Notes: a model not told the origin generated them from the sequence alone. Shown: positions 48,940 to 57,085, counted from the first letter of the stretch. The stretch: 64,000 nucleotides of DNA from Streptomyces iconiensis (GCF_028657195.3 NZ_JANCPR020000039.1:21875-85874); one strand, 5' to 3'. Program-made: numbers and translations.

Positions 48940-49764
48940 ATGATCCGTATCGACGCGCACCACCACCTGTGGGTTCTCTCGCGCCGTGCGCTGCCCTGGA
49001 TGGACGGCGCCTGGGCCGACCCGATCCACCGCACCTGGACGGAGGACGATCTGCTGCCGCATCTGGACGCGCACGGCATCGACGCCACCGTCGTCGTCCA
49101 GGCCAGTCACTCGACCGGGGAGACCCGCGAACTACTGGCGCTCAAAGAGCGTTCCGCGCACGTGGCCGCCGTCGTCGGCTGGGCCGACCTCACCGCGCCC
49201 GGCGGGCCCCGGCTCCCCACCGGACTGGCCGGGGTACGGCACCAGACGGAGGGCCTGGACGATCCGGCGTGGCTCTCGCGTGCCGACGTACGGCATGGCC
49301 TGGCCCGGCTGGCGGAGGCGGGGCTCGTCTACGACCTGCTGGTCACACCGCGCGAGCTGCCCTCGGCCGTGGAGACCGTACGGGCGCTGCCCGAGCTGGA
49401 GTTCGTGCTCGACCACGCGGCCAAACCCCGTATCGCGGTGGGGGAGTGGGAGCCCTGGGCCGGCCTGCTCGACCAGCTCGCCGCGCTGCCGAACGTGAGC
49501 TGCAAGCTCTCGGGCCTGGTCACCGAGGCCGACTGGGAGACCTGGACGCAGACCGAGGCCCTTCCCTACGCGCGCCATGTGCTGGACGCCTTCGGGCCCG
49601 AGCGGGTGCTGTTCGGCTCCGACTGGCCCGTGTGCACCCTGGCCGCGACCTACGACGAGGTCGCAGCCCTCGCCGACGAGGCCACGGCCGACCTCACACA
49701 GGACGAGAGAGCCGCCGTCTTCGGCGGCAACGCGGCCCGCGTTTACGGCATCACCGACGCCTAG
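48940..49764 (+). CDS. Amidohydrolase-2 lactonase (likely L-fucono-1,5-lactonase)
   Basis: A 274-residue TIM-barrel hydrolase. Metal box IRIDAHHHLWV at residues 3-13, then VVVQASHSTGETRELL, FVLDHAAKPRIA with the conserved His, SCKLSGLVTEADW (the family carboxylate/Lys segment) and RVLFGSDWPVCTLA with the catalytic Asp. It converts the sugar lactone to fuconate, the substrate of the dehydratase. Its stop TAG shares the palindrome CTAG with the convergent TetR gene's stop. Confidence 0.9.
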   Translation: MIRIDAHHHLWVLSRRALPWMDGAWADPIHRTWTEDDLLPHLDAHGIDATVVVQASHSTGETRELLALKERSAHVAAVVGWADLTAPGGPRLPTGLAGVRHQTEGLDDPAWLSRADVRHGLARLAEAGLVYDLLVTPRELPSAVETVRALPELEFVLDHAAKPRIAVGEWEPWAGLLDQLAALPNVSCKLSGLVTEADWETWTQTEALPYARHVLDAFGPERVLFGSDWPVCTLAATYDEVAALADEATADLTQDERAAVFGGNAARVYGITDA

Positions 49765-50609
49765 GTACCGGACCCGCCCCCAGAGGAGACGCCAAGGGAC
49801 CCGCCGGTGGAGTCGGTGGGGGCGGTCGAGTCCGCAGGGTCTGTGGAGCCCGCAGGGTCTGTGGAGCCCGCGGGGTCCGTGGAGTCCGCCGAGTCCGTGG
49901 GGTCGTTGAAGGCGTCGAGGACGCGGCGCAGCGCCCGGTCGAAGGCGCCGTCCAGGTCGATGGGGCCCGCGTCCTCGGCCATCGCGGCGGCCATGCGCGG
50001 ATAGGCGCCGCCCGCGACCTGCCGGGCCAGATACGCGGCGCGTACCTCGTGCTCCCGCTCTTCGCTCCAGGGCAGCGAACGGGTGCGTTCGGCCGCAGCC
50101 AGCTCGTTGGAGACGTACGTGGTGACCATGCCGTTGACCATGGCGATCAGTTCCAGCTTGGCGCCGTAGCGCGCGTCGAGTCCGTCGAGGCAGCTGAGGG
50201 TGTACTCGATGAAGCGCAGCCCGTTGGGGCTGAACCCGTAGACCGGCGACATCATGCGGGGCAGCCAGGTGTGCCGGTGCATCAACTGCCTGGCCTGGTA
50301 GGCCATCGCGAGCAGATCGGCACGCCAGTCGCCTGAGGGCGGCTGCGAGGTGTCGTACTCGCCCATGACGGCATCGGCCATCAGCTCGTGCAGATCCTCT
50401 TTGCGCGGCACGTAGTTGTAGAGCGACATGGTGCCGCAGCCCAGCTCCGCCGCCACCCGCCGCATGGTGACGGCGTCGAGCCCATCGGCATCGGCGACCC
50501 GTACGCCCACCGCCGCGATGTCACTGCGGCTGTAGGCGGGGCGTGGGCCCCTGCCCGCCCGTTCGGGACGGGACCAGATCACCGCTGGTTCGGCGGAACG
50601 CGCTGGCAT
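49761..50609 (-). CDS. TetR/AcrR regulator of the adjacent ABC exporter
   Basis: A 282-residue protein from ATG 50609, with GAGG 12-9 nt upstream. HTH at about 26-75: YSRSDIAAVGVRVADADGLD, TMRRVAAELGCGTMSLYNYV. A TetR_C-like ligand domain follows to ~240. The last ~40 residues are a Ser-Thr-Asp-Pro-Ala repeat tail encoded by four 18-bp units (49831-49902). Two related palindromes lie in the divergent promoter, so it most likely represses the DrrAB-type exporter and itself. Confidence 0.9.
   Translation of the reverse strand: MPARSAEPAVIWSRPERAGRGPRPAYSRSDIAAVGVRVADADGLDAVTMRRVAAELGCGTMSLYNYVPRKEDLHELMADAVMGEYDTSQPPSGDWRADLLAMAYQARQLMHRHTWLPRMMSPVYGFSPNGLRFIEYTLSCLDGLDARYGAKLELIAMVNGMVTTYVSNELAAAERTRSLPWSEEREHEVRAAYLARQVAGGAYPRMAAAMAEDAGPIDLDGAFDRALRRVLDAFNDPTDSADSTDPAGSTDPAGSTDPADSTAPTDSTGGSLGVSSGGGSGT
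49831..49902 (-). repeat. Four 18-bp tandem repeats in the TetR tail
   Basis: CCCGCAGGGTCTGTGGAG and three variants run without gaps and encode the repeated Ser-Thr-Asp-Pro-Ala-Gly/Asp tail on the minus strand. Confidence 0.9.
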
Positions 50610-50637
50610 TGATCATCACCTCGTGCACCATCCTAGT

Positions 50638-50654
50638 TACGTACGTCGTACGTA
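50638..50654. promoter_or_regulatory. Palindromic operator 1 (TetR)
   Basis: TACGTACGTCGTACGTA is a perfect 17-bp palindrome between the divergent TetR and ABC genes. It falls where the -35 region of the ABC promoter should be. Confidence 0.7.
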
Positions 50655-50660
50655 GTGCGG

Positions 50661-50666
50661 TATCGT
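50661..50666 (+). promoter_or_regulatory. Probable -10 box (TATCGT) of the ABC exporter operon
   Basis: TATCGT ends 7 nt before ATG 50674. No ribosome-binding site is present, so the transcript is likely leaderless. Confidence 0.5.
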
Positions 50667-50673
50667 GAGCCGC

Positions 50674-51792
50674 ATGACAACTACGTACGCTGTACTTAGT
50701 GAGGGTCTGGAGAAGCGCTTCGGCCCCGTGCACGCGCTGCGCGGCCTCGACCTGGCCGTGCCCGAGGGAACCGTCTGCGGTGTCCTCGGCCCCAACGGTG
50801 CGGGCAAGACCACCGCCGTACGCCTGCTGACCACCCTGCTCGCCCCCGACGGCGGCACCGCGCACGTCGCGGGGCACGACGTCAGCCGTGCCCCGCACGC
50901 CGTACGCCGGCACATCGGCGTCACGGGCCAGGACTCCTCCGTCGACACCGAGCTGACCGGCAGGGAGAACCTGCGCCTCTTCGCCAGGCTGCACCGGCTG
51001 AGCGCCAGGGCCGGAGCCGCGCGGGCCGACGAACTCCTCGCGCACTTCGAACTGGCCGACGCCGCAGACCGCCCCGTGAGCACCTGGTCGGGAGGCATGC
51101 GCCGCCGTCTCGACCTCGCCGCGAGCCTCGTCACCAGCCCCCGCGTGCTCTTCCTCGACGAGCCCACCACGGGGCTCGACCCCAAGAGCCGCCGGCGCAT
51201 CTGGGAGGCCGTGCGCGAACTCGCGAGCCAGGGGACGACGGTCCTGCTCACCACGCAGTACCTGGAGGAGACCGATCAACTCGCCGACGACATCGTGCTG
51301 ATCGACCACGGCCGCGCCGCCGTCACCGGCACCCCCGCCGAACTCAAGGCTGCCATCGGCTCGTACGCGGAAGTCGTCACCCAGGACCCCGCCGCGCTGG
51401 CCGCGGCTGCCGTCGTACTCGGCGGGCTGACAGGCGGGGAACCCGCACTGGACCACGAACGGCTCTCCGTCGGTGCGGCCGTGTCCCGACCCGGGCTGAC
51501 TCTGCCCCGCCTCGTCCGTGAAATGGACGCCGCCGGCGTGCCCGTGAGCGACGCCGGCCTGCGCGCACCCACCCTCGACGAGGTCTTCCTCAAGCTCACC
51601 GGCAACACCGCCGCCGCCTCGGTCGCGCCGGACGGTGCCGACACGGGCGGTGCCGACACGGACGGCGCCCACTCCGAGGACGCCGGGCACGCCGAGGATG
51701 CTGCCCGCACCAAGGCAACCAAGACCGGCAAGGCTGCGAAGACCCGCAAGACCCGCAAGACCGGCAAGGACACAGAGAGGCGGGCCGCATGA
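50674..51792 (+). CDS. DrrA-like ABC exporter ATPase
   Basis: A 372-residue soluble ATPase. Walker A GPNGAGKTTAVRLLTTL, Q-loop GVTGQDSSVD, signature STWSGGMRRRLDLAASL, Walker B VLFLDEPTTGLD, H-loop LLTTQYLEETDQLAD, and the DrrA-type C-terminal domain (APTLDEVFLKLTG). The last ~50 residues are a Lys/Thr/Arg-rich repetitive tail (KTRKTRKTGK). Energises drug or lipid export with the permease at 51789. ATG 50674 fits the -10 box; GTG 50665 is the alternative. Confidence 0.93.
   Translation: MTTTYAVLSEGLEKRFGPVHALRGLDLAVPEGTVCGVLGPNGAGKTTAVRLLTTLLAPDGGTAHVAGHDVSRAPHAVRRHIGVTGQDSSVDTELTGRENLRLFARLHRLSARAGAARADELLAHFELADAADRPVSTWSGGMRRRLDLAASLVTSPRVLFLDEPTTGLDPKSRRRIWEAVRELASQGTTVLLTTQYLEETDQLADDIVLIDHGRAAVTGTPAELKAAIGSYAEVVTQDPAALAAAAVVLGGLTGGEPALDHERLSVGAAVSRPGLTLPRLVREMDAAGVPVSDAGLRAPTLDEVFLKLTGNTAAASVAPDGADTGGADTDGAHSEDAGHAEDAARTKATKTGKAAKTRKTRKTGKDTERRAA
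50680..50700. promoter_or_regulatory. Palindromic operator 2 (TetR), overlapping the ABC coding start
   Basis: An imperfect 21-bp palindrome with outer ACTA/TAGT and inner GTAC/GTAC. It shares ACTACGTACG with the reverse strand of operator 1. It covers codons 3-9 of the exporter ATPase gene. Confidence 0.55.
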
Positions 51793-52619
51793 GTGCCCTC
51801 ACCCATCAGCCGTCCACCGCACTCGGCTCCAGGGGCCCGAACGCGCTCCTCCTGGACGGCTGGGCCATGCTCGGGCGCCATCTTCAGCGCACCCGGCACA
51901 ACCCGGGACTGTGGATCCTCACTCAGACCATGCCGGTCACGATGCTGCTCTTCTTCGGCTATGTCTTCGGCAGCGCGCTGGCCATGCCGGGCGCCGAGTA
52001 CCGTGCCTTTCTCGTGCCGGGGCTGCTGGCGGCCACCGCGGCCAACGGCATCATGAACGGGATGTTCCAGGCCGCGCAGGACACGCATCGCGGCGTCATG
52101 GACCGCTTCCGCACCCTGCCCATGAGCCGTGCTGCCGTTCCCCTGGGCCAGGCGGCGGCCGATGCCGTCACCACCGCCTTCGGCCTGGTGCCGCTCATCC
52201 TGGTGGGGCTCGCTGTGGGCTGGCGTATCGAGGGCGGGGCCGCCGAAGCCCTCGGCGCCTTCGGCCTGTTGCTGCTCTTCCGCTTCGCCACGACCTGGAT
52301 CGGCATGTTCCTGGGGCTGCTCACCAGGAACGAGGAGGCCGCAGGCCAGCTCGGCAGCATCACCTTCATGCTGCCCCTGCTCTCGAACGCCTACATCCCC
52401 ACCGAGGGCCTGCCCGGCTGGCTGCGCGTGGTCGCCGAGTGGAACCCGATCAGCGCGGCGACGGCGGCCGTACGCGACCTGTTCGGCAACGCTCCCGTAC
52501 CGGCGGACGCGGCCTGGCCCGTCGCACATCCCGTCGCGGGAACACTGCTCTGGTCCCTGCTGATCCTCGCCGTGTGCGTACCGCTCACCGTGCGCCGGTA
52601 CGCACGCAGCGGACGGTGA
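51789..52619 (+). CDS. ABC-2 type exporter permease (DrrB-like)
   Basis: A 276-residue membrane protein overlapping the ATPase stop (ATGA). Six helices: PVTMLLFFGYVFGSALAMPG, FLVPGLLAATAANGIMNGMF, and FMLPLLSNAYIPTEGLPGWL, the ABC-2 membrane box. MDRFRTLPMSRAAVPLG is the typical coupling loop. Exports an unknown toxic compound. Confidence 0.92.
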   Translation: MSALTHQPSTALGSRGPNALLLDGWAMLGRHLQRTRHNPGLWILTQTMPVTMLLFFGYVFGSALAMPGAEYRAFLVPGLLAATAANGIMNGMFQAAQDTHRGVMDRFRTLPMSRAAVPLGQAAADAVTTAFGLVPLILVGLAVGWRIEGGAAEALGAFGLLLLFRFATTWIGMFLGLLTRNEEAAGQLGSITFMLPLLSNAYIPTEGLPGWLRVVAEWNPISAATAAVRDLFGNAPVPADAAWPVAHPVAGTLLWSLLILAVCVPLTVRRYARSGR

Positions 52620-52637
52620 ACCGGCGCCGACCGGGGA

Positions 52638-52658
52638 GGGGCCCCGTCACGGGGCCCC
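52638..52658. terminator. Terminator after ABC permease
   Basis: GGGGCCCCG-TCA-CGGGGCCCC is a 9-bp perfect stem, 18 bp after the permease stop. Confidence 0.75.
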
Positions 52659-52724
52659 GATGCGGGACGCGTTCACGGCACGCGGACCGTCACGGGGCGC
52701 AGGCCCATGACGCCGCGGGCTCTC

Positions 52725-52772
52725 ACGACGCGTGGCCGTCACGACGCGTGGCCGTCTCAACGCGTGCCCCTC
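52725..52772. repeat. 16-bp direct repeats
   Basis: ACGACGCGTGGCCGTC occurs twice in tandem, followed by a diverged third copy that reaches the FadR-type gene's stop codon. Confidence 0.75.
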
Positions 52773-53472
52773 ACAACGTAGAACGCAGCCACTGCTCGAC
52801 GCTCGCGATGTGCACCGTCGACCAGGAGCGCGCGGCCTCGGTGTCCCGCGCGCGCAGGGCGACGAGGATCTGCCGGTGCTCGTAGAGGGTCCTGCTGACG
52901 GCGTCCTCCTGGGTCAGGCCCCGCCACACCCGTGCGCGTGTGGTCGGCCCCGAGAGGCCGTCGAGCAGCGAGCACAGCACCGAGTTCCCCGAGGCCGTCA
53001 CGATGCGGCGGTGGAACTCCAGGTCGGCTGCGACCAGTTCCTCGACGGAGGGGTCGGCGCCCAGCGCGTCCAACTGCGCGTCCAGCGCGTCCAGTTCGCT
53101 CTCCGGAATCCGTGAGCCCGCCATGGCGGTCGCGGCGGGCTCCAGTATGCGGCGTACCGCCAGGAACTCCAGCACCGTGTCGTCGCGGTGGAAGTCCACG
53201 ACGAAGCTCATCGCCTCCAGCAGCAACTGCGGGTCGAGGCTGGTGACATACGTGCCGTCGCCCTGCCGCACATCGAGGATCCGGATCAGGGACAGGGCGC
53301 GTACGGCCTCCCGCAGGGAGTTGCGGGACAGCCCCAGCTCGGTCGCCAGCTCGCTCTCCTTGGGCAGCCGGTCGCCGGGCCGCAGCGCACCCGAGACGAT
53401 CATCCCCTTGATCTTCTCGATCGCCTCATCGGTAACCGCCACGCTGCCTCCCAGTGCTCGACGCCGAGACAT
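52771..53472 (-). CDS. GntR-family regulator, FadR subgroup
   Basis: A 233-residue protein. Winged HTH at about 15-80: EKIKGMIVSGALRPGDRLP, ELATELGLSRNSLREAVRAL, VRQGDGTYVTSL. The all-helical FCD ligand domain follows (RILEPAATAMAG, DLEFHRRIVTASGN, EHRQILVALRARD), with the metal-binding Asp and His positions. FadR-subgroup proteins commonly control sugar-acid operons. With no other regulator near the fucose-type operon, this is the best candidate. A palindrome sharing ACATCGGA with the operator at 41374 overlaps its own start. Confidence 0.9.
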   Translation of the reverse strand: MSRRRALGGSVAVTDEAIEKIKGMIVSGALRPGDRLPKESELATELGLSRNSLREAVRALSLIRILDVRQGDGTYVTSLDPQLLLEAMSFVVDFHRDDTVLEFLAVRRILEPAATAMAGSRIPESELDALDAQLDALGADPSVEELVAADLEFHRRIVTASGNSVLCSLLDGLSGPTTRARVWRGLTQEDAVSRTLYEHRQILVALRARDTEAARSWSTVHIASVEQWLRSTL

Positions 53473-53480
53473 CGGATGTC
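53468..53480. promoter_or_regulatory. 13-bp palindrome at the FadR-type gene start
   Basis: GACATCGGATGTC has 6-bp arms around one central base and contains the start codon (53470-53472, minus strand). CATAAT at 53491-53496 (minus) is a plausible -10. Probable autoregulatory site. Confidence 0.5.
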
Positions 53481-53490
53481 TGTGCCCACA

Positions 53491-54654
53491 TTATGACCCC
53501 GAAGGCGCGCACCAGTCCCGCCGGTACGCCTCCCAGTCGTTTTCCGTCGCCGCGAAGTCGACATAGAGAGCGACGCCGAACCGCCTGCGCTCCCTGTCCT
53601 CCCGCGCCAGCCCCAGCCGCACCCCGCGCACGGCCGCGGGCACCGTCTCGGCCGAGGCGTGGTGACCCATGTCGTCCGTGTGGTAGAAGGGCAGCCCCAT
53701 CAGCAGATCCACCCGCTCCGGTGCCGCTTCCAGCGCCAGCACCGTCTGCTGTGCCACATAGCCCCCGTACAGGCTCTCCAGCGGCAGCGCCGTGTCGTAC
53801 GACATCACCGCGATCTGGTCCACACGCCGCGCGACCTGCCCGAAGTACCGCTGTGTCCACCACTTTCCGCGCCCGCGCACGGCCGCGGAGACCGTGTGCA
53901 TCCCCGGCAGCGGGTCGATCTGGTGTGCCGCGACCGACAGCAGCCCGCCATGTGCGCGCACGGTCGGGCCCAACCTGTCCAGCAGCCGCAGATAGTCCCC
54001 GTCGTCCGAACGGAGCGGCTCCAGGTCGAAGTGCACCCCGTCGAACCCGGTGTCCAGCACCTGCCGCGCACTGTCCACCACGGCACGCCGCGACCCGGCG
54101 TCGGCCAGCCGCAGCCCCTTGCCCGCCGGGTACTTACCGGCCTTCTCGTCCCCGTAGACCAGCACGTTCCCCAGCCACGCCTGCACCCGCACCCGCGGAA
54201 GCTCCCGCTTCACCGCGCGCAGGAACCACGCGGCGCGCGGGTAGCGGTCCTGGCGCAGCGTGCCGTCGTCCTCCAGAGGGCCGGTGTGCACATACAGGTC
54301 GCGTACGCCCGTGCCCGCCAACCGCCGCTTGAGCGCGGCCAGATCGCCCGCGTCTCTGCGCCCGTCCAGCCACGCGTGCCCCAGCCACAGCGCGTCCTTC
54401 CCGCGGGTGCGCACGTCCTCCGGTGTCTCGCCCGTGTACGAGACGCGCAGTGCCGTTCCCGCGCCCACAACCGGCAGCACCACCAGCACCGTCAGCGCCA
54501 GCGCCGTCCACTTCGCCACGCGCCTGACCGTCGCGTGCCGCGGTCGGCGGCGCGGCACGAGCCGTCCGAGCAGGTGCCGCGCGGACCGTATCGCCCCTGT
54601 GCCGCTGTCAGCGGCGGGCGTTCCCCCGTTCCCCATGAGAGAGGAGGATGTCAC
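53491..54654 (-). CDS. Membrane-anchored protein with GH18-like TIM-barrel motif
   Basis: A 387-residue protein. A basic N-terminus is followed by one TM helix (TALALTVLVVLPVVGAG, ~50-66) and a large outer domain. GFDGVHFDLEPL (about 202-213) resembles the catalytic strand of family 18 glycosidases (DxxDxDxE), with Asp and Glu in place. VQAWLGNVLVYG, VSAAVRGRGKWW, and IAVMSYDTALPLESLY match later strands, the last including the MxYD box. The start (GTG 54654, or ATG 54636) lies inside the MFS gene's end, so the two are co-translated. The substrate is unknown; glycan binding or hydrolysis is an inference. Confidence 0.72.
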   Translation of the reverse strand: MTSSSLMGNGGTPAADSGTGAIRSARHLLGRLVPRRRPRHATVRRVAKWTALALTVLVVLPVVGAGTALRVSYTGETPEDVRTRGKDALWLGHAWLDGRRDAGDLAALKRRLAGTGVRDLYVHTGPLEDDGTLRQDRYPRAAWFLRAVKRELPRVRVQAWLGNVLVYGDEKAGKYPAGKGLRLADAGSRRAVVDSARQVLDTGFDGVHFDLEPLRSDDGDYLRLLDRLGPTVRAHGGLLSVAAHQIDPLPGMHTVSAAVRGRGKWWTQRYFGQVARRVDQIAVMSYDTALPLESLYGGYVAQQTVLALEAAPERVDLLMGLPFYHTDDMGHHASAETVPAAVRGVRLGLAREDRERRRFGVALYVDFAATENDWEAYRRDWCAPSGS

Positions 54655-55963
54655 GCGCGGCGCCCGCCTGCGGCGGAAGTGAGCGACGGGTGCGGACGGG
54701 GGAGAGCAGAACGGGCACGAAGGCCAGCGCCATGCAGCCGCCGCCCACCCACAGCGCGACCCGTAGCCCCGCGAACTCGCCCAGTACGCCCGCGGCGGCG
54801 GAGCCGACGGCGACCGCGCCCGTCAGCATGAAGCGGAACGTCGCGCTCATCCGGCCGAGCATGGGCATGGGCGTCAGACGCTGGCGCAGGCTCACCCCCA
54901 GCACGTTGTCCATGCCCATCTTCGCCGTGGTCAGCACCCACCCCGCACCCGCCAGCCACAGCCAGCCACCCCGGTCGATGAGCGGAACGAGCAGCGCGGC
55001 CGGCGCCACGCAGGCACCGGCGAACCCCAGCGCCCTGCCGTGACCGAACCGCGCCGCCAGCGGCTGTGCGAGGCGCGCGCCCAGGAAGATCCCCACCCCG
55101 CCGACGGCCCAGTACAGCCCCAACACCCCCGCCGACAGGCCGAGTTGGCGGGTGAACAGCAGGGGGAGCAGCGTATTGACGATCTGCGAGCCGAAGTTGC
55201 TGATCGAGGCGGTCAGCGCGAGAGCGCGCAGCTCCGCGTTCCCGAGCACGTGGCGCAGCCCTTCACCGATCCGCGCCCGCAGCCCGGGCAGCCCGGCACT
55301 CGCTCCCGTCCCCGCTCCCGCCTCCTGGCCGGCGCCCGTTTCCGTGCCCGTGCCCGTGCCGGTGCCGGTGTCCGTGCCCGCCGCTCTGGCACGGATGCCG
55401 AACAGACGCAGCGCCGAGCCCAGATAGAGCACCCCTACGGCGATCACCGCAACCGGTGCCGTCAGCAACTGCACGATGCCGCCCCCGGCGCCCCTGCCCG
55501 CCACGTTGCCCATGGCCTGGAGGCTCACGACCGCGGCATTCGCCGGTACGAGCCCCTCACGGCCGACCAGCGTCGGCAGGAAACTCTGCGAACCCACGTC
55601 GAAGAACACCGTCGCGCAGCCATTGAGCAGGACCACGGCATAGAGCTGTTCCAGGGTGAGCACGTCCAGCGACCACGCCACGGGCACCGAGGCGAACAGC
55701 GCAGCCCGCGCCATGTCCGCGCAGATCAGCACCCTGCGATGCCGCATCTGGTCCACCCAGGCGCCGGCGGGCAGTCCGATGAGCAGGAACGCCAGAGTGC
55801 TCAGCGTGGCCAGCAGCCCGACCTGCCCCGCGCTCGCGTCGAGCGTCGTCACCGCGGCCAACGGGACGGCGACCTGGCCGACATTCGTGGCCAACTGGCT
55901 GAGCGCGGAAGCGGTGAAGAGCGTACGGAAATCGGGTGTCCGCCAGGGACTTGTCGGGACCAT
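54608..55963 (-). CDS. MFS exporter (MFS_3 / DHA3-like)
   Basis: A 451-residue membrane protein from ATG 55963. TPDFRTLFTASALSQLATNVGQVAVPL and GLPAGAWVDQMRHRRVLICAD are the family's helix 1 and loop 2-3. A Gly-Thr-rich cytoplasmic loop (TDTGTGTGTGTETGAG) joins the halves. 12 helices predicted. It precedes and overlaps the GH18-like gene by 47 bp. Divergent, 55 bp away, is an ArsR-type regulator, so it is probably regulated by it. Confidence 0.87.
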   Translation of the reverse strand: MVPTSPWRTPDFRTLFTASALSQLATNVGQVAVPLAAVTTLDASAGQVGLLATLSTLAFLLIGLPAGAWVDQMRHRRVLICADMARAALFASVPVAWSLDVLTLEQLYAVVLLNGCATVFFDVGSQSFLPTLVGREGLVPANAAVVSLQAMGNVAGRGAGGGIVQLLTAPVAVIAVGVLYLGSALRLFGIRARAAGTDTGTGTGTGTETGAGQEAGAGTGASAGLPGLRARIGEGLRHVLGNAELRALALTASISNFGSQIVNTLLPLLFTRQLGLSAGVLGLYWAVGGVGIFLGARLAQPLAARFGHGRALGFAGACVAPAALLVPLIDRGGWLWLAGAGWVLTTAKMGMDNVLGVSLRQRLTPMPMLGRMSATFRFMLTGAVAVGSAAAGVLGEFAGLRVALWVGGGCMALAFVPVLLSPVRTRRSLPPQAGAARDILLSHGERGNARR

Positions 55964-56005
55964 GGCCGGTACGGTGCCCGGTGCGCACACCGTGGGCCAG
56001 TGATT

Positions 56006-56011
56006 TAGTCT
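56006..56011 (+). promoter_or_regulatory. Probable -10 box (TAGTCT), leaderless start
   Basis: TAGTCT ends 7 nt before ATG 56019, with no ribosome-binding site. Confidence 0.5.
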
Positions 56012-56018
56012 CCGCTGA

Positions 56019-57011
56019 ATGAAGAGCGGTGAGCAGGCTGACAGCGGCGTCCTGGAGATCGGGTTCTCGGCCGAGGACGTGGCGCGCACGCGGTTCGCCG
56101 TCTCGCCGCTGTGGGAAGTGGTGGCCAGCGTCCGGGTCCTCAAGGGCGCCGACCCCTCGGGGCTGCACCACAGGTGGACCGAGTGGGTCGAACCGCTGCT
56201 CGCGGCGGCGAAGCTCGACCTCACACCGCTGTTGGGGCTGGTACCCGTGCCCACCGTGGCCATCCCCGGCTTCCTCGTCCCTCCGCCGACCACTCCGCAG
56301 CCCTCCCTGGAGGTGGAGCTGACCACGCTGCGCGCGACACCACCGTGGCAACTCCGCACCACCGTGCGGGAGGTGAAGCCGTACGTGGACGCCATACGCG
56401 AGGACCCCGAACGCGGCCTCGCCCGGCTGGCCGACGTGATCGCCGCCTACTGGGAGGTGGCCCTGGCCCCGTACTGGCCCCGCATCCGCGCCCTGTGCGA
56501 GGGCGACATCCTGCACCGGGCCATGCGCTTCGCCGAGGGTGGTGCGCGCCGACTCTTCGCCGACCTGAACTCGCGGATCGCCTGGGAATCCGGGGTGCTC
56601 CGCCTCGACCACCGCTACCTGAGCGGCACGCGGGACCTCGCAGGGCGCGGACTGCTGCTCGTTCCCTCCGCCTTCGTATGGCCACGGGTCTTCGCCACTC
56701 TGGAGGACGAGGACCCGCTCCCGACCTTGCGCTATCCGCCGCGCGGCATCGGCACCCTGTGGGCGCCGAGCCCCCAGCCGCACTCCGAAGCGCTGGCCGG
56801 AGTCCTGGGGCGGAGCCGCGCACTGCTGCTCGCGGAGCTGGCGGCGCCCGCCTCCACCACCGACCTCGCCCACCGCACGGGCCTGACCCCCGGCGGCGTC
56901 TCCCAGCACCTCACGGCGCTGCGCGCCGCCGGCCTGGTGAGCGCACACCGCACCGGGCGCGTGGTGCTCTACGCCCGCACCCCCGTCGCCGAAGCCCTGA
57001 CCGGCCACTGA
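56019..57011 (+). CDS. ArsR-type regulator with N-terminal DUF5937-like domain
   Basis: A 330-residue protein. The N-terminal ~230 residues (LEIGFSAEDVARTRFAVSPLWEVV onward) form the DUF5937 ligand domain. The last ~90 carry an ArsR winged HTH: RALLLAELAAPASTTDLAHRTG, GGVSQHLTALRAAGLVSAHR, RVVLYARTP. It is divergent from the MFS exporter. No metal-binding Cys pair is visible, so its ligand is probably organic. Confidence 0.88.
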   Translation: MKSGEQADSGVLEIGFSAEDVARTRFAVSPLWEVVASVRVLKGADPSGLHHRWTEWVEPLLAAAKLDLTPLLGLVPVPTVAIPGFLVPPPTTPQPSLEVELTTLRATPPWQLRTTVREVKPYVDAIREDPERGLARLADVIAAYWEVALAPYWPRIRALCEGDILHRAMRFAEGGARRLFADLNSRIAWESGVLRLDHRYLSGTRDLAGRGLLLVPSAFVWPRVFATLEDEDPLPTLRYPPRGIGTLWAPSPQPHSEALAGVLGRSRALLLAELAAPASTTDLAHRTGLTPGGVSQHLTALRAAGLVSAHRTGRVVLYARTPVAEALTGH

Positions 57012-57055
57012 CCGACCGGGCCCGCCCTGACGACGGCCACGCACCGACCGACCGG

Positions 57056-57085
57056 CCACTGACCGACCGGCCACTGACCGACCGG
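57056..57085. repeat. 15-bp tandem repeats after the ArsR-type gene
   Basis: CCACTGACCGACCGG is repeated twice at 57056-57085. A third exact copy lies at 57005-57019, over the stop codon of the ArsR-type gene. Confidence 0.85.
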
